Under the pieces are notes generated by a model. That model was given only the letters and a program-made list of their open reading frames with translations, searched no databases and was not told the DNA's origin. Of a stretch of DNA of 40,830 nt, positions 30,565 to 38,367 are shown piece after piece. Origin of the DNA: Methanobrevibacter sp. (GTDB lineage Archaea > Methanobacteriota > Methanobacteria > Methanobacteriales > Methanobacteriaceae); assembly GCA_017646885.1 (NCBI GenBank), contig JAGCLR010000199.1:1-40830 (forward strand). Direction: 5' to 3'. Each line of letters begins with the position of its first letter. Positions within the stretch are counted from its first letter, which is position 1. The translations under genes and the position numbers were made by a program.

Positions 30565-31413
30565 ATGCAAGTACAAAACATAAAAAGTCAATTTGATAAT
30601 AAAATGGTGCCTTTGGAACTCACCGAAGGCGTTATGAATAACATAATTAAGTGTATCAAGGACCCTATAACCTGTCCGAATAAAGACAACATTCCACAAT
30701 GGAAATTCTGTACTGTCAAAGGCAACATCCGTTGTAATGACAATATGGATAAAACCAACATTCTAATTCTTGACTATGACGATGCTGGTTATTCCTACCA
30801 GGAATTTGAAGATAGATTTAGAGGTTACAAATACTACTTACATACAAGTTATTCCTATAACGGAACTAATAGTAAGTTCCGTGTATTGTTGTTCCTTGAC
30901 AAAGAATATGAGATTGACAAATTGTTCTGTAAAACATCACAAGCAATTTATAGTCCATATACTTTGTTAGTAAATTATTTTAATCACGTAGATAAAGCCA
31001 GTTTCGTTAAATCACAATTCTTTAAGGTTCCAGCCGTAAAAGATAAAACTTCTCCATATTACTACAACATTCACGATGGCGAATTGTTCAGTATGGATAA
31101 CATAACTTCTTTTACATTTGCTTATGAGAATTGTGCGCAGTTCCTTGAAAACGAAAAGAGAGATAGAGAATACAAAGCCCAAGTATTCAAAACTCAATAT
31201 ACTGGTGATTTGACAAAGGCTTTGGAATATGTGAAACGCAAAATGGAAGCCGCCCTTCCAGGTGAAAGACACAACGCAGTATTTGGATTGGGTGCTTTCT
31301 TCCAGCATTGTGGTGGTGACTATGATACGTTCTCACGAATTAGACCAAGCTGGGCAGATAAGAAATTTGATTCTCAGATGAAAAGACTTGAAAAGGAATG
31401 GTTCAAACTATGA
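30565..31413 (+). CDS. AEP/PrimPol-like primase candidate, 282 aa
   Basis: LILD70-Y-D72 followed about 20 residues later by HTSYSYN and KFRVLLFLDKEY is the pattern of archaeo-eukaryotic-type primases in phages (DxD metal site, then an HTS-like motif and RxR/KxR strand). The C-terminal part (GERHNAVFGLGAFFQHCGGDYDTF) resembles the accessory helical region after such domains. It would make primers beside the helicase; no gp61-type zinc primase is seen in the window. ATG 30565 has no Shine-Dalgarno; the in-frame upstream extension overlaps the previous gene. Confidence 0.65.
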   Translation: MQVQNIKSQFDNKMVPLELTEGVMNNIIKCIKDPITCPNKDNIPQWKFCTVKGNIRCNDNMDKTNILILDYDDAGYSYQEFEDRFRGYKYYLHTSYSYNGTNSKFRVLLFLDKEYEIDKLFCKTSQAIYSPYTLLVNYFNHVDKASFVKSQFFKVPAVKDKTSPYYYNIHDGELFSMDNITSFTFAYENCAQFLENEKRDREYKAQVFKTQYTGDLTKALEYVKRKMEAALPGERHNAVFGLGAFFQHCGGDYDTFSRIRPSWADKKFDSQMKRLEKEWFKL

Positions 31414-31793
31414 CAAAAGAAGAACTTGTTAATTTATTAGAACACTCTGGCAGAAACATTTATATGAGTGAAGCGTTTACAGCATATAATGAAGATTTCA
31501 TTATACAGACATACGCAAGTTATAAACCAACCACTCAGACAATTTTTGAATTTGAACGCGGTACTACAATAAGGTATTATGACTATTTCCTTCACAAATT
31601 GGATTCACCAAATTTTTATGGTGACCTGTATATTGCTTTACCCGAAAAACCAGGTCTAACATTAGACTATTCGTGCTATAATGAACAAACTATGCTTGAC
31701 CTTTTGGATAAACGAATTAGACAATATGAAGAAGTTTTAAAAGAAGTCAAACAGAAAAACAAAGAATGGAAAGTTGGGAAGGACTTTGAATGA
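31410..31793 (+). CDS. DF-tail family protein, 127 aa
   Basis: ATG 31410 (MTKEEL) overlaps the previous stop; an in-frame ATG at 31398 is too close to the AAAGGA binding site. N-terminal LVNLLEHSGRNIY, aromatic middle, Lys/Glu helix ending WKVGKDFE. Unknown function. Confidence 0.75.
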   Translation: MTKEELVNLLEHSGRNIYMSEAFTAYNEDFIIQTYASYKPTTQTIFEFERGTTIRYYDYFLHKLDSPNFYGDLYIALPEKPGLTLDYSCYNEQTMLDLLDKRIRQYEEVLKEVKQKNKEWKVGKDFE

Positions 31794-32140
31794 CAATAGA
31801 TGATATGATTGAAATGAAGGAGTTCGCTAGAGGACTCGGCTATACAATTAGAGAGAACGATTGGATAGACCACAGAAAATTTACTGTTCGTTATCCAAAT
31901 TCAACTGTCTATTCTACAGTGCTTGATTTTACTTATGAAGGTTGTGATTATGTTAATTTGAGTGAAACTTCCGTTGAAAGACTTATTCCTGGAGATTTAC
32001 ACGGAAATCCAAGACAAACATTTTATATTGGTGAATTGAATAAAGACGCTGTACAGAATTTTCTAGTTCAAAGATGGAAAGATTATAAGGACTATATTGA
32101 AGCTATCAAACTAAATAATATAGAGAGTGATTTTAATTAA
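31790..32140 (+). CDS. DF-tail family protein, 116 aa
   Basis: N-terminal FARGLGYTIRENDW matches the family L-G-[YL] element. Ends KLNNIESDFN, almost the same tail as the first protein of the window (KLNNIKEDF). ATGA overlap upstream. It is followed by the xylanase gene after 18 bases. Confidence 0.8.
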   Translation: MTIDDMIEMKEFARGLGYTIRENDWIDHRKFTVRYPNSTVYSTVLDFTYEGCDYVNLSETSVERLIPGDLHGNPRQTFYIGELNKDAVQNFLVQRWKDYKDYIEAIKLNNIESDFN

Positions 32141-32158
32141 ACAAAAGGAGAAACCAAT

Positions 32159-33967
32159 ATGAATCTATTTAAAAAGTTCATAGTTATAGCATTGGCTGCG
32201 TTTACTCTTAATGCTTCAGCAGTAGGCTTGGCAGAAAACGCATCTAAGTTCGTGGGTAACATTACCACACGAGGACAAATCCGTTCGGACTTTGGTCAGT
32301 ATTGGAACCAGATTACTGCAGAAAACGAATGTAAGTGGGCATCCATTGAAGGAACCCGTGGAAGATATAATTTCAGTGGTTGTAAAGCCGCATATAACTG
32401 GGCGAAGCAGAATGGTGGTTATTTCAAATTCCACGCTTTGCTTTGGGGTTCTCAGTATCCATCTTGGCTTGAAGGATTGAGTGTAGAAGATACAAAGACA
32501 GCTATTATGAATTGGTTTGATGCTGTCAAGAAAGAAATCCCAGACCCAGATATGATTGACGTTGTTAATGAAGCTATTAGAACCGGTCAGGGTCAGTATC
32601 ACTCAAACTATCCAAAGACAAAGATTATTGAAGCTATGGGTGGTGATAACAACGGCGACTATACCTTCATTGTAAATGCGTTCAAAGAAGCTAGAAAAAG
32701 ATGGCCGAATGCTGTTTTGATTTACAATGACTATAATACTGTTCAATGGCAAAAGAACGAAGGTATTCAGTTAATTCAAACAATTAAGAAAGCTGGAGCA
32801 CCTGTTGATGGTTATGGACTACAAGCACACGATATGCAGAAACAAGGTGGTGCCGCAAATGGTACTGGTGCAGGTGGTTCTTGTTTGGATTTAAGTCAGT
32901 TGAAGTCTACTATTGAAGAAATTTGGAATAAGACACAAACACCAATGTTCATTTCGGAATATGACATTTTCACTGATAATGACAATGAACAGAAAGCTTG
33001 TTATGAACAACAGATTTCTTACTTTATGGAAAATGAACATATTGCTGGTATCACTATTTGGGGATATATCTACGGTGCTACTTGGAACGATGGAACATCA
33101 GGTATCATTCGTGACGAAAAAGATAGACCAGCTATGACTTGGTTGAAACAATACTTGCCAGCCAATCCTGGTAATAACTCTACTGGATTGTTGGGTAGCA
33201 CACCAGTTGAACCTGAACCACAAAAACCATTTACAGGTAAAGCATTTGATTTGACTGGACCTATTGAAGCAGAAAACTTTGACATTCCAGGTAAGGGCAA
33301 GAACGAAGACGGAACAAGTAATGCTTCTTATTCAGCCAGTGGAAGTTGTGATGGAACTTGGAATACCACATATCGTGAAGGCACAACTGTTAGTATCGGT
33401 GAAAAGAATGGTGGTTTAGTTCTCGGTTGTAACCCAACTGGAAACTATTTTGAATACACCATTAAGGTTCCTGAAGCAGGTAATTACTATGTTTACGCAA
33501 CTGTAGCGGCTGAAGGCGAAGGTGCTATCTTATTCAAGATTGGAGATAAAGCCATTACAGATACATTGAAATATACAGGCGAATCTTGGGATAAATTTGA
33601 AAAGATTAAGGGTCAGGCAAGATTAGATGCGACTGGCGAACAAATTTTGACATTGGAAATTGCTAAGGGATATATTGATGTAGATAAATTTGAATTTATG
33701 GTTACAGACTGCGCTCCAGGAGATGCTCTTTGTGGCGGACCTTCATTTAATTGTGAAGATTACCCTGATGACCCGGCTTGTTTGGTTTCAATTCCAACCA
33801 CAACCTCTAGTCCAAAACTCCAGCACTTCACAGTATTTGACGTGAAGGGGTCAGTAATCACCCGAGTAGATAACTACACCATAGAGGGTGCCACTGCGTC
33901 CCTAAGACTAAATCCTGGCGTTTATCTGATTAAGTCGGACACAGAAATCAAGAAGTTCGTAAAATAA
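32159..33967 (+). CDS. GH10 endo-beta-1,4-xylanase with CBM6 and T9SS-like tail, 602 aa
   Basis: Secreted plant-xylan hydrolase. Signal peptide about residues 1-21 (KKFIVIALAAFTLNASA). GH10 core: acid/base E138 in DVVNEA and nucleophile E267 in FISEYD. A linker with Pro/Glu leads to a CBM6 carbohydrate-binding domain (about 369-515, starting IEAENF). The last 48 residues (FDVKGSVIT, LNPGVYLIK) resemble a type IX secretion C-terminal sorting domain. This architecture is typical of Fibrobacter and Bacteroidetes fibre enzymes. AAAAGGAGAAACCAAT upstream; it sits within phage genes without its own visible promoter. The final 150 bases look richer in GC and different in codon choice. Confidence 0.93.
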   Translation: MNLFKKFIVIALAAFTLNASAVGLAENASKFVGNITTRGQIRSDFGQYWNQITAENECKWASIEGTRGRYNFSGCKAAYNWAKQNGGYFKFHALLWGSQYPSWLEGLSVEDTKTAIMNWFDAVKKEIPDPDMIDVVNEAIRTGQGQYHSNYPKTKIIEAMGGDNNGDYTFIVNAFKEARKRWPNAVLIYNDYNTVQWQKNEGIQLIQTIKKAGAPVDGYGLQAHDMQKQGGAANGTGAGGSCLDLSQLKSTIEEIWNKTQTPMFISEYDIFTDNDNEQKACYEQQISYFMENEHIAGITIWGYIYGATWNDGTSGIIRDEKDRPAMTWLKQYLPANPGNNSTGLLGSTPVEPEPQKPFTGKAFDLTGPIEAENFDIPGKGKNEDGTSNASYSASGSCDGTWNTTYREGTTVSIGEKNGGLVLGCNPTGNYFEYTIKVPEAGNYYVYATVAAEGEGAILFKIGDKAITDTLKYTGESWDKFEKIKGQARLDATGEQILTLEIAKGYIDVDKFEFMVTDCAPGDALCGGPSFNCEDYPDDPACLVSIPTTTSSPKLQHFTVFDVKGSVITRVDNYTIEGATASLRLNPGVYLIKSDTEIKKFVK

Positions 33968-33974
33968 AGAAAAA

Positions 33975-34004
33975 TTTACATTTCTGTTAGAAAATTTCTA
34001 TATT
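33975..34004 (+). promoter_or_regulatory. Promoter candidate TTTACA-N18-TATATT
   Basis: TTTACA at 33975-33980 and TATATT at 33999-34004, spacer 18. Directly behind the -10 comes a terminator hairpin, so a transcript begun here would have the hairpin at its 5' end. Confidence 0.5.
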
Positions 34005-34030
34005 GGTGGATTGAGAAATCCACCTTTTTT
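34005..34030 (+). terminator. Rho-independent terminator/attenuator
   Basis: GGTGGATT (34005-34012) and AATCCACC (34017-34024) form a perfect 8-bp stem with a GAGA tetraloop, followed by six T. It would end xylanase transcripts. Lying between a -10 box and the next gene, it may also attenuate or protect the new 5' end. Confidence 0.8.
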
Positions 34031-34043
34031 AAAGGACTAAAAA

Positions 34044-34643
34044 ATGTTAGACTTGACTAATGAAAATGTTTATTTCGTGAGTGATACTCACTTTAACCAT
34101 ACAAAACTTTGTAAAGGCTATGATAACTGCTTTGACAGAACACGAAAATATGTAACTGTTGAAGAAATGAACGAAGACATTGTTGAACAGTGGAACAAAC
34201 ACATTACGAAAAATGACGTAGTAATTTTCCTAGGTGACTTTGTTTGGGGAGAACCTTGGTATAAAATGCCTGGTTGGGGAAAGGAATTTTATCCGAAATT
34301 AAACAACAAAGGTTTCATTTGGGTTAAGGGAAACCACGATGGAGTACTCAGTAGAACCTTCAAAGGAATGATGCCATTTGTGGAATTTAAGTACAAAGAT
34401 AAAATTTATTTGTGCCAGCATTATGATTTTAACGAAAGACCTGAACTATTAGATAGTCATAAGGCCGACTGCTATGTTCACGGACATACACATACTGATA
34501 ATAAAACATCCAAATTCAAGAACGGTGCCATACAAAATAATGTTTGTTGGGAAGCGTGGTATCGTCCTGTCCACATTGATGAACTTGTCATAAATACTAT
34601 AAACATTAACAATGATGGAGTTTGGAATGAATTTTTTATTTGA
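34044..34643 (+). CDS. Calcineurin-like metallophosphoesterase, second copy, 199 aa
   Basis: Paralogue of the enzyme at 1150. Metal motifs: D14-T-H16, G64-D65, G96-N-H-D99, H146-G-H-T-H150. The first 20 residues and the C-terminal CWEAWYRPVHIDEL correspond closely to the first copy (CWDAWYRPVNVNEL). The centre differs, so the two may have different substrates. AAAGGAC precedes the ATG; the last 17 bases overlap the next gene. Confidence 0.9.
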   Translation: MLDLTNENVYFVSDTHFNHTKLCKGYDNCFDRTRKYVTVEEMNEDIVEQWNKHITKNDVVIFLGDFVWGEPWYKMPGWGKEFYPKLNNKGFIWVKGNHDGVLSRTFKGMMPFVEFKYKDKIYLCQHYDFNERPELLDSHKADCYVHGHTHTDNKTSKFKNGAIQNNVCWEAWYRPVHIDELVINTININNDGVWNEFFI

Positions 34644-36522
34644 AGGTGGAAATGCTAAAGCCAAAAATGGTGCTGAAGCTTCAAAAGTAAACATTAAGGC
34701 TTTTACAGATAAACAATACGAATCATACAAATTAGACATTATTAACCTGGTTCTTGCTATCAACAAGAAGTTTGAAGAAACTTATGACGAACCTTTGTTT
34801 CCTTCAAACGATTTAATCACCAGTGCTAAAATCTTCTCAGGTTCAGCTAATACATTCTTCAAGAAATCAAAAGAAGAATATACAGCTATTAAATCTGCTT
34901 TGGGTGACATTGACGTCCAAGTAAATAAAGACAAGAAAGATAAAGTCAAAGAGTTCCTCGTCAATAACGAAGGAACTAATTTTGCAGGCTTTACTTTGTT
35001 GGGAACTCAGTTCGGTATGGATTTCTTTAACATTTTCCAAGCTCCAAAGAAATACAATCCTGCCGCTACAAACATTCAAATTGACTTTGAATTTGTCTTG
35101 TATAATGACAAAGGCGACATTGACGAATTGGATGTTTATATTAGAAATTCCGACTGGGACGATTTGAAACAAGGCATTAAGGGTTTCGCTAAACAGCGTC
35201 TTATTCCTTCTATCTACAAAGCCATCTATGGTGTTCCAGGTGTAGTATTCCAAAATAAGAAAGACTTGCCTTCCAAGGGTTATAAGAAAGACGAAGTATC
35301 TTACAAAACATTCGGTCCTATGGGTTCAAGAGTAAAATATAACCAGGTAAAGGACGAAAATGGTAACCCTGTAAATTACGAAGGTAAACCAGCATTTAGA
35401 GAAATTCCAACTTCTCAGTCTACATTTAACAGAAATTTAGACAACGCATTTGAAGAAATGTTTGGAAAGAAACCTACTGCTGCTGAAAAACAAAAAATGT
35501 ATTCATTCATTGGTGTTCTTTCTTTGATGGGAAAATACTTGAATGAAAAGCAAATTAAGAGAACATATAAGTTCTTCTACGAAGATATAACAGAAATTAC
35601 TGACGATGAAACAGTTTTAAATGCTATCTTTAATAAGTTTAAAGAAGTATTCCCATTCATAAACGAATCCTTGTCCTTTGAAAAATATACTCAAAAAATG
35701 ATGTTGGGTGAAGCATTTAGCAAAGGAATTGCACCTAAATTTAGTTTGGGAACAATAAATGTTTTCAATAAAGACGATTGGAAGATTGGTAATCTACTTG
35801 GAGAAGCAAATGAGGTTGCTGGTTCCGAAGAAAATATGATGTATATTGCCAAGACCATTGTAGATAACATTGAAACTGGTAACGATGGTAAGCCAGCTAA
35901 AGTTTGGATGTGTGGTGGTGCTGTAAGAGACGAAATCCTTGGCAAACAAAGTAATGATATAGATTTAATGACTAACTGTGACGTCAAAGAAGTCGCACAA
36001 TTATTTGACCGCTGCGAAGTTGCTAGAACAGGAAATGCTAGATTAGCAAGAGTTTATATTGACAATGACTTGTTTGAATTAGGTTGTCTAGAAGTTGGTG
36101 ATACCATTGAACATAACCTTGATAGTAGAGATTTGACCTGTAATGCTATCTTGAAGGATTTGTCTACTGGAGAATACTTTGACCCTATCGGTGGTATGAA
36201 GGATATCCGAGCAAAACGAATTCGTTTTACAACGGCTGCTAGAGAAAAAATTTCAGCAGGTAAAGACCCAGCAGAATTGTTAAGAGCCTTCCGCTTTATG
36301 GCTCAGCTTGGTTGGAATTTTGCTCCTGATACAGCTAAAGCAATTCAGTCATACTCTAACATTACCGGTGGTAAGATTAAGATTCAGCTCAAAGCTGCAT
36401 TAGGTCCTGCTAACTGGAAGAAACTTATCAAGGGCAAATACAAAGATAAAGCACTAGCCGCTTTGGAACAATATGGCTTTATGGATTGGGCTAAATCAAC
36501 ATTCCCAGAAGATTTTCAATAA
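34627..36522 (+). CDS. CCA-adding-type tRNA nucleotidyltransferase with extra N-terminal domain, 631 aa
   Basis: The C-terminal third is a class II CCA-adding/poly(A) polymerase head: MCGGAVRDEILGK at about residue 428, NDIDLM, RDLTCNAI, DPIGGMKDI, and LLRAFRFMAQLGW. The first 400 residues contain a second nucleotidyltransferase-like set: GSANTFF, GDIDVQV (about 93-98) and IQIDFEF. Normal enzymes are about 400 residues, so this is a two-domain fusion. It probably repairs tRNA 3' ends or adds nucleotides to RNA. The start at 34627 follows TGGAG; ATGs at 34612/34615 overlap that site. Confidence 0.85.
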   Translation: MNFLFEGGNAKAKNGAEASKVNIKAFTDKQYESYKLDIINLVLAINKKFEETYDEPLFPSNDLITSAKIFSGSANTFFKKSKEEYTAIKSALGDIDVQVNKDKKDKVKEFLVNNEGTNFAGFTLLGTQFGMDFFNIFQAPKKYNPAATNIQIDFEFVLYNDKGDIDELDVYIRNSDWDDLKQGIKGFAKQRLIPSIYKAIYGVPGVVFQNKKDLPSKGYKKDEVSYKTFGPMGSRVKYNQVKDENGNPVNYEGKPAFREIPTSQSTFNRNLDNAFEEMFGKKPTAAEKQKMYSFIGVLSLMGKYLNEKQIKRTYKFFYEDITEITDDETVLNAIFNKFKEVFPFINESLSFEKYTQKMMLGEAFSKGIAPKFSLGTINVFNKDDWKIGNLLGEANEVAGSEENMMYIAKTIVDNIETGNDGKPAKVWMCGGAVRDEILGKQSNDIDLMTNCDVKEVAQLFDRCEVARTGNARLARVYIDNDLFELGCLEVGDTIEHNLDSRDLTCNAILKDLSTGEYFDPIGGMKDIRAKRIRFTTAAREKISAGKDPAELLRAFRFMAQLGWNFAPDTAKAIQSYSNITGGKIKIQLKAALGPANWKKLIKGKYKDKALAALEQYGFMDWAKSTFPEDFQ

Positions 36523-36531
36523 GGATTTAAA

Positions 36532-38349
36532 ATGCCTACAAAATTAGTTACGATTAAGTCTAAAAGAAAAGAAAATTTTGGTGAACCTGTAGAAGTTAGT
36601 GCTTACTACTGGACTCCAAAAAATAAATTGCTCGGCGTTCTTTTCGGACATTTTGCCCCATTCACAGGAAAATACGGGCATGCCCGCTTGATTTATGAAG
36701 CGCAAAAACACGGGATTGAAGATTTCGTAGTTGTTATGCCTACAAATACTTCACCTTTGGATGACAACAGAAATTTATTTACTGACGAACAGAAAATAAA
36801 AATTGTCAAAGAAGGTTGTAAGGAATTGGGAATTAACCTTCTTGATTGCTGGGTTGAGAATTTCAGAGTTCCAAATGCTGTAATGGGTATGGTTCAAAGA
36901 AAGTACCAAGATTACAGAATTGTTGTTTGTTGTGGACCAGATAGAGCCAAGCAATATACAAGACTAGCTGTTCCATTTGACATTAACAATACTCCATTTT
37001 TAGACCCCGAAGACCCTAACTTTAGAAAACAAGAAATGCTTGTTTGCGAAGACAGAGGTGAAAAAGAAATTTCAGGAACTAAAATCAGAGACATTTTGAA
37101 AAATGGAACTGTTAGTGAATTTACAAAAGAAACAGGTTACTCATCTAAAATGTGGGTAATGATGAGAAACTTCATTAAAAAGAATGGAATTGTTGAAATA
37201 AACGAATCCTTCTTTGAAAAGTATAACAAAGAAAAATACTTGAATGAAGAAATGGTAGATACCCCTAAGGTCCATATCAAACACTTGTATAACCCAGGTA
37301 ACTCAATGCAGTTAAAGCCAAATGAATTTTTGGAAATTGTTGACTGGTTGAAAGCACAGAATGGTAAATTAGACGATAACATAAATGTTTCTTATTCCGA
37401 GAAATGTGATGGATTGCCTTGTAGATTTGGATTGGATAGTGACGGTAGATTCTTCCTAGAACAAGGTAAATCTGGTCCAATTTTTGACGCTGAAGAGTTC
37501 ACTAACCGAGACATTGAACGTGTAGGTTTCAAGACTAGAATTAACACAGCTTGGAAAAAGGTCTTTAGAAAACTTGAAAGCAATAAAAAGATTATGAACA
37601 TTCTCAAAAAATATAATACTGAGAGTGGTCTAAAGGTTATTGGTGAAGTTTTTATTAACTCAGTAGCTTTTGAAGGAAGAACAGACGATTTAATTCGTTA
37701 CATTGGTACTGAGTATTATAAGTCCAAAATGGGTACATTCTGTTCATTTGTTCTCATAAATGCTATTGATGGCGAGAACAATGACCTTGAAAATTTTGAA
37801 CAGTTGAAAAATGCTTTGCTAAAAGTTTCCAGTCCTGAAATTATGTTTGATGATACGAATTACAAAAATAAATTCGGCGCCATAGATTTCAATGACGAAA
37901 TTAAAGAATTGGATGATGTAATTAAGGGCCTTGAAAAAGAATTTGGTTCTGATGTCAAGAGCATTTTGGCAAATCCTTCAAGAAAGAAGGACGATTTGTC
38001 AAAGAAAAAGAAGATAAAAGAACTCATTGAAGAATACCAAGGTAAGTTTGACAGAAAGATACAAAATCTTTTCAATAAGACAGATGGTAAGTGGGGACCT
38101 GAAAGAGAAGGTGTAGTTTTGAAATTAGCAAACAATATAATGCTAAAAATTACATCAGATAGTTTCAAGAAGTTCCAAGCTAACAATAAAAAAGAAAATG
38201 ACATTTACGGTTTCCAAAAGCACCGTGAATGGATTTTTGGACCAGCTGACGAAGAAGATGAACAAAATGAAAGTCTTTCTACAGTTGTAAATAATTTTTC
38301 TAAAATTGTTGGTGAGTTTATTACTGAAAGCAAACAGTTTAATAAATAG
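36532..38349 (+). CDS. Nucleotidylyltransferase fused to ATP-dependent nucleic acid ligase, 605 aa
   Basis: N-terminal half: HIGH-type cytidylyltransferase-like fold with FGHFAPFTGKYGH50 and ISGTKIRD near residue 180, as in NMN or pantetheine-phosphate adenylyltransferases. C-terminal half: covalent ligase with K291-C-D-G294 as the AMP-accepting lysine, VIGEVFINS near 370, and EGVVLKL near 526. T4-like marine phages carry related annotated cytidylyltransferases. A combined NAD or nucleotide chemistry plus strand-joining role is likely but its substrate is unknown. AAGGATTTAAA precedes the ATG. Confidence 0.82.
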   Translation: MPTKLVTIKSKRKENFGEPVEVSAYYWTPKNKLLGVLFGHFAPFTGKYGHARLIYEAQKHGIEDFVVVMPTNTSPLDDNRNLFTDEQKIKIVKEGCKELGINLLDCWVENFRVPNAVMGMVQRKYQDYRIVVCCGPDRAKQYTRLAVPFDINNTPFLDPEDPNFRKQEMLVCEDRGEKEISGTKIRDILKNGTVSEFTKETGYSSKMWVMMRNFIKKNGIVEINESFFEKYNKEKYLNEEMVDTPKVHIKHLYNPGNSMQLKPNEFLEIVDWLKAQNGKLDDNINVSYSEKCDGLPCRFGLDSDGRFFLEQGKSGPIFDAEEFTNRDIERVGFKTRINTAWKKVFRKLESNKKIMNILKKYNTESGLKVIGEVFINSVAFEGRTDDLIRYIGTEYYKSKMGTFCSFVLINAIDGENNDLENFEQLKNALLKVSSPEIMFDDTNYKNKFGAIDFNDEIKELDDVIKGLEKEFGSDVKSILANPSRKKDDLSKKKKIKELIEEYQGKFDRKIQNLFNKTDGKWGPEREGVVLKLANNIMLKITSDSFKKFQANNKKENDIYGFQKHREWIFGPADEEDEQNESLSTVVNNFSKIVGEFITESKQFNK

Positions 38350-38367
38350 TATATTAGGAGAATTTCT

